Of a stretch of 64,000 nucleotides of DNA, positions 41,889 to 50,173 are shown piece by piece. The translations under genes were made by a program, and so were the position numbers. Positions within the stretch are counted from its first letter, which is position 1, and every line of letters begins with the position of its first letter. Under the pieces are notes generated by a model. It searched no databases and was not told the DNA's origin. It saw only the letters and a list, made by a program, of their open reading frames with translations. The DNA comes from DASYLJ01 sp964432595 (GTDB lineage Bacteria > Desulfobacterota > Binatia > DP-6), in assembly GCA_964432595.1 (NCBI GenBank), contig CAYSOF010000029.1, forward strand, positions 13,984 through 77,983, given 5' to 3'.

Positions 41889-42628
41889 GCCGCCGTCAGG
41901 AACTCGTGCAGGTAGGGATCGGTCGAGGCACGCGCCTCGTCGGGCGTGCCGCAGAAGCGGATGCGGCCCTCGTGCAGGAAGGCGATGCGGTCGGCGACGA
42001 AGAACGCGCTCGCGAGATCGTGCGTGACGACGACGGACGTGAGCCCGAGCCGCTGCTGCAGATCGCGGATCAGGTGGTTGATGCGCGCGGCGACGACCGG
42101 ATCGAGGCCCGTCGTGGGCTCGTCGTAGAGGAGGGCGCGCGGCTCGAGCGCCAGCGCGCGCGCGAGCGCGGCGCGCTTTCGCATCCCGCCCGACAGCTCG
42201 CTCGGCATGAGCGGCTCGGTGCCGGCCAGGTCGACCATGCCGAGCGCCTCGTGGACGCGCGCGGGGATCTCGTCGGGCGGCAGCAGCCGATGCTCGTGCA
42301 GCGGGTACGCGACGTTCTCGCCGACGGTCAGCGAGTCGAACAGCGCGCCCTGCTGGAACAGCATGCCGAGCCGCCGCCGCACCGGCACGAGCCGCTCCTC
42401 GTCGAGCCCCGAGAGCGCGGTGCCCTCGATCTCGACCTCGCCGCGATCGGGACGGAGCAGCCCGTTCAAATGCTTCAGCAGCACGCTCTTCCCGGAGCCG
42501 CTGCCGCCGAGCAGCACGAGCGTCTCGCCGACGTGCACCTCCAGGGACGCGCCGCGCAGCACCCGCTTGTGATGGAAGGCCTTCTCGAGATCGCGACAGC
42601 GGATGTAGACGGACGCCGCCATGCTCAC
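41885..42628 (-). CDS. mlaF: MCE/Mla lipid transporter ATPase (MlaF-type)
   Basis: ABC ATPase of 247 residues driving lipid transport between membranes. Walker A is GGSGSGKS (41-48), the Q-loop is in MLFQQGALFDSLTV, the signature is LSGGMRKR and Walker B is ALLYDEPTTGLDP. Overlaps with mlaE and the MCE gene show one operon. The GTG start overlaps mlaE; an ATG two codons later is an alternative. Confidence 0.92.
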   Translation of the reverse strand: MSMAASVYIRCRDLEKAFHHKRVLRGASLEVHVGETLVLLGGSGSGKSVLLKHLNGLLRPDRGEVEIEGTALSGLDEERLVPVRRRLGMLFQQGALFDSLTVGENVAYPLHEHRLLPPDEIPARVHEALGMVDLAGTEPLMPSELSGGMRKRAALARALALEPRALLYDEPTTGLDPVVAARINHLIRDLQQRLGLTSVVVTHDLASAFFVADRIAFLHEGRIRFCGTPDEARASTDPYLHEFLTAA

Positions 42629-43434
42629 GGGATCATGAAGAGCTTGGTGAGGAAGAAATCGGCGATGAGGATCGTGATCGACGCCTGCACCACGGTGGCG
42701 GTGGTCGCGCGGCCGACGCCGTCGGCGCCGCCCGTCACGTGCAGGCCGTTCCAGCAGGCGATGATGCCGATGAAGTAGGCGAAGAAGAGCGACTTGCCGA
42801 GCCCCGACAGCACGTCGTTGATGACCATCCCGTAGAGCAGCGAGTTCGTGTAGAAGTCCGCGCTCACCTGCAGCTCGGTGACGCCGATGAAGAGGCCGCC
42901 GAGCACGCCGACCAGATCGGCCAGCACGGTGAGCGCCGGCAGCATCACCATGATGGCGATCATCCGCGGCACGACCAGCGTGCGCACCGGGCTCGCGCCC
43001 AGCGCGCGCAGCGCGTCGACCTGCTCGGTCACCGCCATCGTGCCCAGCTCCGCCGTGATGCCGGCACCGACGCGGCCGCCGATCATCAATGCGGTGAGGA
43101 TCGGTCCCATCTCGCGCACGAGCGATACGCCGAGAATGCGCGACACGAACATCTTCGCGCCGAACCGCTCCAGGAACGTGCCGAGCTGCAGGGCCAGCAC
43201 CATGCCGGTCGACAGCGCGGTCAGCGTCGTGATCGACAGCGAGCGCCAGCCGATCTGCTCGAGCTGATCGACGACGGCGCTCCAGGACGGCGGCCGCGTG
43301 AAGAACGAGCGGACGGCGTCACGGGTGAGGAGCGCGAGGCCGCCGAGGGCGTCGGTGAAGGCGATCAGCGTCGCGGGAACGACCGGCGCACGCCGGCGCC
43401 CGTCGGTCGCGTCCGCCGCGTCCGCCCCCACCAT
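42625..43434 (-). CDS. mlaE: MCE/Mla lipid transporter permease (MlaE-type)
   Basis: Permease of 269 residues with about five membrane segments. It carries the MlaE hallmarks LVREMGPILTALMIGGRVGAGITAELGTM (partial) and TEQVDALRALGASP, plus RMIAIMVMLPAL. Together with MlaF and the MCE protein it forms an ABC lipid transporter that maintains outer-membrane asymmetry in relatives. First gene of the mla run. Confidence 0.92.
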   Translation of the reverse strand: MVGADAADATDGRRRAPVVPATLIAFTDALGGLALLTRDAVRSFFTRPPSWSAVVDQLEQIGWRSLSITTLTALSTGMVLALQLGTFLERFGAKMFVSRILGVSLVREMGPILTALMIGGRVGAGITAELGTMAVTEQVDALRALGASPVRTLVVPRMIAIMVMLPALTVLADLVGVLGGLFIGVTELQVSADFYTNSLLYGMVINDVLSGLGKSLFFAYFIGIIACWNGLHVTGGADGVGRATTATVVQASITILIADFFLTKLFMIP

Positions 43435-43467
43435 CGGCGCGACGCATAACGGCGCGGAAACAGGCTG

Positions 43468-44589
43468 TCAAACGCGTTCGGCCGCGGTCGCGCGCATCGC
43501 CTGGCGGAAGACGCCGGAGAAGAGGAACGCGCTCAGGACGAGGGGAATCAGGTGGTACGCGAGACGGAAGATGAGGATGGCGAGCACGGCCGGCTCGAGC
43601 GGGACACCGAGTCCGACGAAGACCGCCGCCATCGAGCCCTCCATCAGGCCGAGGCCCGCGGGCACGACGGAGACCAGCGTGAACAGCAGCCCGATGCTGA
43701 AGCCGACGAGCACGACGCCCGGCGACACCGGATACTGCACGGCGCGGAACGCCGACCACAGGATCGCGCACGTGAGCACCCAGTCGACGCAGATCCAGAT
43801 CGTCGGCCACGTCATGTGCTTCTTGCGCGTGAGCAGGAAGCGGAAGCCGTGATCGAGCTGGTGCTGGAATCGCCACAGCCGGACGCGTCGCGGCGCCCAG
43901 CGTGGGGCCACGCGACGCAGGATCCGATGCAGCGCCTCGCCGACCCAGAGCAGCGTGCGGCGTCGCAGCCGGGGGCGGGCGACGAGAAGCACGAACCACA
44001 CGACGACGCCGGCGAACAGCACGAGCAGGACCGAGGCCCCGATGAGCTCGGCGCCGACGAGCTGCCGTCGCATCACCAGCGACACGAAGCCGCCCAGGAT
44101 GAAGAAGAGCAGGGTGAAGTTCGTGAGGAACGTCTGCACGAGGGAGATCAGGACGGCGCGGCCCGAGCTGACGCCCTGCTGGCCGAGCAGCAGCATGCGC
44201 ACCGCGAAGCCCGAAAGCCCCGCCGTCGAGACGACGTAGTTGACGGTATTGGAGACGAACGTGATCCGCAGCCAGAGGGTGAAGGACAGGTGACACCCGG
44301 CCGCGTCGGCGATCCCCTGGTAGGATCGTGACATGGCGGCGTAGGACAACGCCGAGAAGACGAGCGGCTCGATCAGCGCCGTCGGATGGACCTTCGCGGC
44401 GGTCGCGAGCAGCTCCTGCCCGTCGGCCAGCAGCACCAGGCCGACCAGCACGGCGAGGCCGGTGGCCGCGGCCAGGACCAGCGTCCGTGAGGACGGGCCG
44501 CTGCGCGGTGTGTCGGCCGGCGCGGTGGACTCCGGCCCGTGGGCGGCCGGACGCTCTCGCGTCGGCGAGTCTGCGGCTATGCGGGGCAC
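43468..44589 (-). CDS. Flippase-like/lysylphosphatidylglycerol synthase TM-domain protein
   Basis: A 373-residue polytopic membrane protein of the UPF0104/YbhN-like family. Many helices are visible, with the conserved RMLLLGQQGVSSGRAVLISLVQ and VPAGLGLMEGSMAAVFVGLGVP segments. It lacks the soluble lysyl-transferase domain of true MprF, so a lipid-handling or flippase role is inferred. The GTG start at 44589 overlaps the peptidase end by 13 nt; the frame stays open far upstream but that is shadow inside the peptidase gene. Confidence 0.8.
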   Translation of the reverse strand: MPRIAADSPTRERPAAHGPESTAPADTPRSGPSSRTLVLAAATGLAVLVGLVLLADGQELLATAAKVHPTALIEPLVFSALSYAAMSRSYQGIADAAGCHLSFTLWLRITFVSNTVNYVVSTAGLSGFAVRMLLLGQQGVSSGRAVLISLVQTFLTNFTLLFFILGGFVSLVMRRQLVGAELIGASVLLVLFAGVVVWFVLLVARPRLRRRTLLWVGEALHRILRRVAPRWAPRRVRLWRFQHQLDHGFRFLLTRKKHMTWPTIWICVDWVLTCAILWSAFRAVQYPVSPGVVLVGFSIGLLFTLVSVVPAGLGLMEGSMAAVFVGLGVPLEPAVLAILIFRLAYHLIPLVLSAFLFSGVFRQAMRATAAERV

Positions 44590-45929
44590 TGCGGGCAGGG
44601 CCGGCGATCCGGCGCCTGGGGCCTGTATCGCACGCTCGGCGGGCCGGGCAAGCCGGGCGTGGCCGACAGCGGCTCGTCGGCGACCGGCGGCCGCTTGCCC
44701 CGAAATACGTAGCGGCGGAACTGCGGCGTGAAGTCCTTGCCGGCCGTCCGGTTGACGGCACGCAGGAACGACGCCGTGGTGAGGTCGCCGCCGTCGGCGG
44801 CGAGCGCCCGGATGACGTCGTCGAGCGATTTCTGCCCGCCGGTGACACGGGCGATCTCGCCGTCCAGCCAATAGAGGACGAGGGGCGCGCTGTTGTTGAG
44901 CGCCGCCGCCTCGTGGGTGCGCGACAGATCGAGGTCCCAGCGGCCATGGCGCGCGAAGAGCTCGATGCCGCGCGTGAACCCCGCGGCGGAGAGGAGACCG
45001 GCGCGGCGCTGGATGAGCAACGAGTAGTACTCGGCGATGCCCTCCGAGATCCAGCGCCCGTCGCCCACGGGACGAAACGGTTGCCAGACGTGGATCAGCT
45101 CGTGCAGGAAGGTGCTGGTGCGGTCGTTCGAGCGGATCGGCAGGCGCCCGTTCACGTAGAACGAGCCCTCGCCCGAGATGCCGCCCCGCCACATCGGATC
45201 CGGCGCGCTGACGACGAGCAGCTGGCGCGGCGGGGTGCCGAGGAGCGGCGCCAGCAGCGGGATGGTGCGCTCGTAGAAGCGCAGCAGGCGCGGGACGTCG
45301 AGCGCCGAGCCGGGGGCCGTCGCGACGGTCACGTCCATGCCCGCGATGTGGCGCGACACGCCGCCGACGTCGCCGAGCAGGAACCACCCGCGCGGACGTG
45401 CCATTCGCTTGCCCGGCTCCTCGACGGCGAACACGTGGGGCTCGAGGCGCTCGCCGATGGCGACGCTCTTCCAGCCGTTCGGCAGCTCGAAGAGGAGGCG
45501 CGCGCGCGATCGCGCCCGCTCGGCGCCGGCGCGGAACTCGACGTTGATCTGGGGGAAGAGGTGGCGCGCGCGGGTCGCGATCCACGTCGCGTCGGCGTGG
45601 CTGTCGAAGCGCGGCCCGCCGGGCGGGCGATGCCGGTCGACGACGATCGTATACTCGAGGTGCGCGTACGGCCCGCCGGGCGTCCACGTCAGCGTGCGGC
45701 CCGACCAGGCGAGCCGCCCGGTGCCCTGCACGTCGGTCGCGCGGCCGTCGCGGAAGACGAGGCGGAACCGCTCGATCTCGTCGATGCCGGCGAGACGCCA
45801 GCGGATGCGTGCGCGCGACGGATCGTCGCGCGCGATGCGGACGACGTAGTCGACGCTGAACGTCGACTTCTCGGCCGCGGGCGCGCTCGTGACCAGCAGC
45901 AGCGTCGCGAGCAGCAGGCGTCCGATCAC
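44577..45929 (-). CDS. Secreted gluzincin-type metallopeptidase
   Basis: Predicted exported zinc protease of 450 residues. Signal peptide LLLATLLLVTSAPAA. The N-terminal half is beta-rich. The zinc site is HELIHVWQ with the third ligand in SEGIAEYYS (peptidase MA-like, M1/M61 relatives). A Cys-containing, Pro-rich end closes it. GTG start overlaps the upstream regulator stop (GTGA). Its link with the NAD genes upstream is unclear. Confidence 0.8.
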   Translation of the reverse strand: MIGRLLLATLLLVTSAPAAEKSTFSVDYVVRIARDDPSRARIRWRLAGIDEIERFRLVFRDGRATDVQGTGRLAWSGRTLTWTPGGPYAHLEYTIVVDRHRPPGGPRFDSHADATWIATRARHLFPQINVEFRAGAERARSRARLLFELPNGWKSVAIGERLEPHVFAVEEPGKRMARPRGWFLLGDVGGVSRHIAGMDVTVATAPGSALDVPRLLRFYERTIPLLAPLLGTPPRQLLVVSAPDPMWRGGISGEGSFYVNGRLPIRSNDRTSTFLHELIHVWQPFRPVGDGRWISEGIAEYYSLLIQRRAGLLSAAGFTRGIELFARHGRWDLDLSRTHEAAALNNSAPLVLYWLDGEIARVTGGQKSLDDVIRALAADGGDLTTASFLRAVNRTAGKDFTPQFRRYVFRGKRPPVADEPLSATPGLPGPPSVRYRPQAPDRRPCPQCPA

Positions 45930-46612
45930 AGCACGGCCACCGTCATCGGCCGCCGGCTCCGGAAGGCGTAGAGGGCCGCGGGACGGTGCGCGCCGCGGCG
46001 CATGCGGTCGAGCGGACGCAGCAGGCCGAGCGACAGCAGCTTCTTGCGGAAGTTGCGGCGATCGAGCGGCCGGCCGAGGATCGCTTCGTACACCGCCTGC
46101 AGCTCGCCGAGCGTGAACGCGCGCGGGAGCAGCGTGTAGGCCAGGTTCGTGTAGTGCAGCTTCGCGCGCAGCCGGTCGACGGCGGTACGCACGACCTCGG
46201 CGTGGTCGTAGGCGAGCGGCGGCATCCGGCGTACCGGGCGCCAGGCGAGCGCGTCGTACTTCTGCCCCGTCGTCGGGCCGGGCGCGGCGAGGCGCGCCGC
46301 CGGTCCGGTCGACGCGACGAGTCCGACGTAGGCGACCGACACCACGCGGTCGTGCGGATCGCGCCGCGGGCTACCGAACGTGTAGAGCTGCTCGAGGTAC
46401 GGGTCGACGACGCCGGTCTGCGCCAGCAACTCGCGATGCGCCGCCTGGTCGAGCGACTCCTCTTCGCGGACGCGACCGCCGGGCAGGGCCCACCAGCCCG
46501 CGAACGGTCCGTGCCGGGCGCGCACGAGCAGCACGTGCAGCGCGCCGTCACGCACCGTGCAGAGCGCGACGTCGACGGCGACGGCGGTCGCCGGCGCCGG
46601 GTGCGCGCTCAC
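45926..46612 (-). CDS. nrtR: NrtR-like NUDIX-winged-helix regulator of NAD synthesis
   Basis: A 228-residue protein with an N-terminal NUDIX domain and a C-terminal winged helix (FTLGELQAVYEAILGRPLDRRNFRKKLL). In the NUDIX box the usual catalytic EE is replaced: GGRVREEESLDQAAHREL is followed by LAQTGV. This fits NrtR regulators, which bind ADP-ribose but often have lost hydrolysis. The GTG start overlaps the nadA stop, which supports control of NAD synthesis. No operator was identified. Confidence 0.82.
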   Translation of the reverse strand: MSAHPAPATAVAVDVALCTVRDGALHVLLVRARHGPFAGWWALPGGRVREEESLDQAAHRELLAQTGVVDPYLEQLYTFGSPRRDPHDRVVSVAYVGLVASTGPAARLAAPGPTTGQKYDALAWRPVRRMPPLAYDHAEVVRTAVDRLRAKLHYTNLAYTLLPRAFTLGELQAVYEAILGRPLDRRNFRKKLLSLGLLRPLDRMRRGAHRPAALYAFRSRRPMTVAVL

Positions 46613-47616
46613 CCGCCGAGCTCGAGCATCGCCGTCAGCGCGCGCTCGGCCCGCACTCGCACGTCCTCGGGCAGCGTGATCTCCGGGCGGAGGTCGCGGA
46701 GCGCGTCGCGCGTGCCCTCGAGCGTGATCATCTTCATGTACGCGCAGAGCTTGCAGCTCTTGTAGAAGCGCTTCTCCGGCACCTCGAGCAGCAGGCGGTC
46801 GGAGAGTCCGCACTCGGTGACGATCAGGAACTCGTGCGCGTCGCTCTCCTTCGCGTACTTCACCATGCCGCTGGTGCTGAGCACGGCGTCGGCCACGCCC
46901 AGCACGTCCGCCCGGCACTCGGGATGCGCGAGCACCTTCACGTGCGGCAGGCCCTTCTTGACGGCGAGGATCTGCTCCGGGGTGATCTGATGGTGGACGT
47001 AGCAGTTGCCGTCCCACGCGATGATCGACTTGGTCGTCTGCGACTGCACGTGCGCGGCGAGGTTCTTGTCGGGGACGAAGAGGATGTTGCGTCCCGGCAA
47101 CGCCTCGACGACCTTCACCGCGTTCGAGCTCGTACAGCACGCGTCGCATTCGGCCTTCACGTCGGCCGTCGTGTTCACGTAGCCGACGACCTGGAGGTCG
47201 GGATAGAGCTTCTTCAGCTCGTCCTTGCGATCGGCGAGGTCCTCGGCGGTGACGCTGTCGGCCAGCGAGCAGCCGGCGCGGAGGTCGGGCAGGATGACCT
47301 TCCGCGTGGGGTTCAGGATCTTCGCCGTCTCGGCCATGAAGTGGACGCCGCAGAAGACGATGACCTCGGCGTCCACCCTGGTGGCCTGCCGCGCCAGCTC
47401 GAGCGAGTCGCCGACGAAGTCGGCCACCTGGAAGATCTCCGGGCGCTGGTAGTTGTGCGCCAGGATGACGGCGTTCCGCTCGCGCTTCAGCGTCTCGATC
47501 TCGGCGATGACGTCGGCCATCTCGGCGCAGCGCTCGGGGCCGTACGCGGCGTCGCCCAGCGGGGCGAGCAGCGTCTGGAGGGCGGTGGCGTCGTGCGCGG
47601 TCTCGATGTCGGGCAT
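46609..47616 (-). CDS. nadA: Quinolinate synthase NadA
   Basis: 4Fe-4S enzyme that condenses iminoaspartate with dihydroxyacetone phosphate to quinolinate, 335 residues. It has ILAHNYQRPEIFQVADFVGDS, FCGVHFMAETAKILNP, KAECDACCTSSNAV, AHPEC, TECGLSDRL and KSCKLCAYMKM, which contain the cluster Cys. The ATG at 47616 has GGAG upstream. nadB and nadC are not in the window. nrtR follows with overlap. Confidence 0.95.
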   Translation of the reverse strand: MPDIETAHDATALQTLLAPLGDAAYGPERCAEMADVIAEIETLKRERNAVILAHNYQRPEIFQVADFVGDSLELARQATRVDAEVIVFCGVHFMAETAKILNPTRKVILPDLRAGCSLADSVTAEDLADRKDELKKLYPDLQVVGYVNTTADVKAECDACCTSSNAVKVVEALPGRNILFVPDKNLAAHVQSQTTKSIIAWDGNCYVHHQITPEQILAVKKGLPHVKVLAHPECRADVLGVADAVLSTSGMVKYAKESDAHEFLIVTECGLSDRLLLEVPEKRFYKSCKLCAYMKMITLEGTRDALRDLRPEITLPEDVRVRAERALTAMLELGG

Positions 47617-47687
47617 GTGCGGGTCTCCACGGGGCGCGAGGCAGTTCGTGTACTTCCTACGCATACTCGGGCGGGTCGCCCGCCCTG

Positions 47688-48731
47688 TCAACTCCCGGCG
47701 GCGCGGAGCCGCGCACGGGCCGCGGCGAGGTACGTCGCGCTGGTGTCGATGCCGACGGCACGCCGGCCGAGCTCCAGTGCCGCCACGAGCGTCGTGCCGG
47801 TGCCCGCGAACGGGTCGAGGACGATGCCGCCGGGCGGGCAGGTGGCGCGGATCGGCAGAGCGCAGAGCTCCTTCGGATAGACCGCGTAGTGGCCGTCGCG
47901 CCGCCACTGGTCCTCGGGGACGATGCGCCAGACGTCGCCCGTCTTGGGGCCGCGCGGGTGGTACGGCAGCACGTAGAACCCGCGCTTCGCAAGCTCCTCG
48001 GCGCGGCCCGAGACGTCGCGCGCGTCGCTGTGGGTCGTGCGCTGGCAGCCGCGGATGATCATGCGGAAATCGGCGAGCTCGCCGGCTTCGACCCGGGCGA
48101 GCGCGCGGCGCAGGGCCGCCGTCGCCGCGCGCCGCTCCGGCGGGCTCAGCGCGGGGCTGTCGCGGATCTGCTGCGCGTAGCGGACGCCCGACACGCCGGT
48201 CGGCGTGACGAGCCGGCCGTTGCGCCGTTGCGGCGGCGCGGGCGGGCGGCGGACCGCGTCGGCGTCGTACCAGTAGCGCGCGCCGCGCACGAGGTGGAAC
48301 ACCAGCTCGTAGGTATCGCGCAGCTTGTCGCTCGCGTTGCAGGGATTGCCCTTCACCTTGTCCCAGACGACGGCGTTGCGGAGCAGCCAGCCGCGCGCCT
48401 GCAGCGCGAGCGCCGTGCGCCACGGGATGCCGGCCAGGTTCTTGCCACTGTACGTGTCGCCGAGGTTCAGCCAGAGCGAGCCGCTCGGACGCAGCACGCG
48501 GGCGAGACCGTCGAGGATGTCGGTGAGATGCGCGACGTAGTCGGCGGCGTCGCGCTCGGTGCCGAGCGTCGAGTCGCCGTCGTATCGACGTGCGCGCCAG
48601 TAGGGTGGACTGGTGACGACGGTGTCCACACAGGCCGCCGGAAACCTGCGCAGAACGGTGCCCGCGTCGCCCCGCAGGAGGAGGGTGTGTGGTGTCGGCC
48701 CGGCGAGGAAGGCCGCGAGGTTTCGGGGCAT
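47688..48731 (-). CDS. Site-specific DNA methyltransferase (beta class)
   Basis: A 347-residue DNA methylase. The catalytic motif TSPPYW lies near the N-terminus and the SAM motif DPFAGTGTT near the C-terminus, the order of beta-class N4-cytosine or N6-adenine enzymes. The middle (about 150-260) is the likely target-recognition region. No restriction endonuclease is adjacent, so it looks like an orphan methylase. The start at 48731 (MPRNLAAFL) was chosen because a longer form would overlap the bioB 5' end. Confidence 0.87.
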   Translation of the reverse strand: MPRNLAAFLAGPTPHTLLLRGDAGTVLRRFPAACVDTVVTSPPYWRARRYDGDSTLGTERDAADYVAHLTDILDGLARVLRPSGSLWLNLGDTYSGKNLAGIPWRTALALQARGWLLRNAVVWDKVKGNPCNASDKLRDTYELVFHLVRGARYWYDADAVRRPPAPPQRRNGRLVTPTGVSGVRYAQQIRDSPALSPPERRAATAALRRALARVEAGELADFRMIIRGCQRTTHSDARDVSGRAEELAKRGFYVLPYHPRGPKTGDVWRIVPEDQWRRDGHYAVYPKELCALPIRATCPPGGIVLDPFAGTGTTLVAALELGRRAVGIDTSATYLAAARARLRAAGS

Positions 48732-48783
48732 GAAGGATTCTTGCCAAACCCCGGCCGGACCGCTAGGAGCCTGTCGGGTCATC

Positions 48784-49836
48784 ATGATGCGCGACGCTCT
48801 CCTGCACCCGACTGCCGCCCTCGCGCAAGCGCGCGCGTGGCGCGGACTCGCCGAAACCGCGATGGCCGATCGTCCGATCACCGCCGACGATGCGCGCCGT
48901 GTGCTCGCCGCTTCCGACGACGAGCTGCCCGCGCAGCTGTGGGCCGCCTACGCCGTGCGCGCCACGCATTTCGGCCGTCGCGTGAAGCTCTGCGTGCTGA
49001 ACAACGCGCGCAGCGGGCTCTGTCCGGAAGACTGCGGCTACTGCTCGCAGTCGGCCGAGGCGACGTCGGACATCAAGCGCTACCGTCTCAAGTCGGTCGA
49101 CGAGCTGGTCGCCGGCGCGCACAGCGCGGTCGAGCGCGGCGCGCGCCGGTACTGCATGGTGACGAGCGCGCGCGGACCGAGCGCGGCCGACATTCGGCAC
49201 TTCGGCGCCGCCGCGCGCGCGATCCGCAAGCAGCTGCCCGACGTCGAGCTGTGCGTATCGCTCGGCATCATGGGCGACGCCGAGGCGGAGTCGCTGCGCG
49301 CCTCGGGCATCGACTTCGTCAACCACAACCTCAACACGAGCCAGCGCTTCTATCCGGAGATCTGCACGACGCACACCTACGAGGATCGCGTCGCGACGGT
49401 GCGCAGCGCGCGGCGGGCGGGCCTGTCGGCGTGCTCCGGCGTGATCGTCGGGCTCGGCGAGACCGACGACGATCTCGTCGACGTCGCGTTCGCGCTCGCG
49501 GAGCTCGGAGTCGAGTCGTTGCCGGTGAACTTCCTGATCCCGATCGACGGGACCACGCTCACGACGGGTGATCCGCCGAGCGTCGGACGCTGCCTGCGTT
49601 CGCTCGTGCTGTTCCGCCTGACGAACCCGCGCGCGGAGATCCGTGCCGCGGGAGGGCGCGAGCGCAATCTCGGCGGCGCGCAGAGCCTGGCGCTGTTCGC
49701 CGCGAACTCGGTGTTCGTCGACGGCTACCTCACCACGGCGGGGCAGGCGCATCGCGACGCCGCCTCAATGATCGAGACTCTCGGCTTCGAGGTCGAGACC
49801 GCCCCGGCGCTGATGGACAGCGCGGTGGCGTTGTGA
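48784..49836 (+). CDS. bioB: Biotin synthase BioB
   Basis: Radical SAM enzyme that inserts sulfur into dethiobiotin, 350 residues. Radical cluster motif CPEDCGYC (Cys80, 84, 87); NHNLNTS and GGRERNL fit BioB. It is the only biotin gene in the window and is divergent from the methylase. Two adjacent ATGs (48784 and 48787) are possible. Confidence 0.94.
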   Translation: MMRDALLHPTAALAQARAWRGLAETAMADRPITADDARRVLAASDDELPAQLWAAYAVRATHFGRRVKLCVLNNARSGLCPEDCGYCSQSAEATSDIKRYRLKSVDELVAGAHSAVERGARRYCMVTSARGPSAADIRHFGAAARAIRKQLPDVELCVSLGIMGDAEAESLRASGIDFVNHNLNTSQRFYPEICTTHTYEDRVATVRSARRAGLSACSGVIVGLGETDDDLVDVAFALAELGVESLPVNFLIPIDGTTLTTGDPPSVGRCLRSLVLFRLTNPRAEIRAAGGRERNLGGAQSLALFAANSVFVDGYLTTAGQAHRDAASMIETLGFEVETAPALMDSAVAL

Positions 49837-49874
49837 CCACTCGCGTGCGACGCGAGCACGGAAGGGACGAGCGC

Positions 49875-50063
49875 ATGTTCGAGCGGCTGACCAGCTACAA
49901 GTTCAGCACCATCGCGCTGGGTGATGACGACGACGACGACGATCTCGAGGACGATGATGACGACGACCTCGATGACGAGGACGACGACCTCGAGATCGAA
50001 GACGACGACGACGATTGGGACGAAGACGACGAGGACGACGACGAGGAAGACGAAGACGAGTAA
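49875..50063 (+). CDS. Poly-aspartate small protein
   Basis: A 62-residue protein starting MFERLTSYKFSTIALG followed by about 46 residues made almost only of Asp and Glu with a few Leu and one Trp. GAAGGG lies before the ATG; a GTG at 49833 overlapping the bioB stop would add 14 residues. A terminator-like hairpin follows. The coding strand is a GAC/GAT/GAA/GAG mix with varied codons, which argues for protein-level selection and not mere triplet expansion. Metal or basic-protein binding is possible; function unknown. Confidence 0.55.
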   Translation: MFERLTSYKFSTIALGDDDDDDDLEDDDDDDLDDEDDDLEIEDDDDDWDEDDEDDDEEDEDE

Positions 50064-50064
50064 T

Positions 50065-50089
50065 CCGACGCGAACCATGTTCGCGTCGG
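50065..50089 (+). terminator. Hairpin after the poly-aspartate gene
   Basis: Perfect 11-bp stem (50065-50075 with 50079-50089), 3-nt loop CAT, one base after the TAA stop codon. No U-tract. Confidence 0.5.
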
Positions 50090-50117
50090 GCCGTTGATGT
50101 CCCGGTAGTGGACCGCT

Positions 50118-50161
50118 CCACCTGCATGTCGCGGCCGGCAAAGCCGGCGCGACACAGGTGG
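50118..50161. repeat. Convergent-junction hairpin element, copy C (inverted)
   Basis: Stem of CCACCTG with CAGGTGG outside and a GC-rich inner stem (50127-50139 with 50143-50154), loop AAA. On the minus strand the inner part reads GCGCCGGC-TTT-GCCGGCCGC, the same core and same bulge position as hairpin 1 of copies A and B. It lies between a + and a - gene end, 12 nt from the pmbA stop. Confidence 0.65.
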
Positions 50162-50173
50162 TACGCCTGGGTT

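Noticed and set aside
49915..50060. GAC-rich repeats as CRISPR or tandem repeat array
   Set aside because: No regular unit, no spacers; it is a coding acidic tract with mixed codons.
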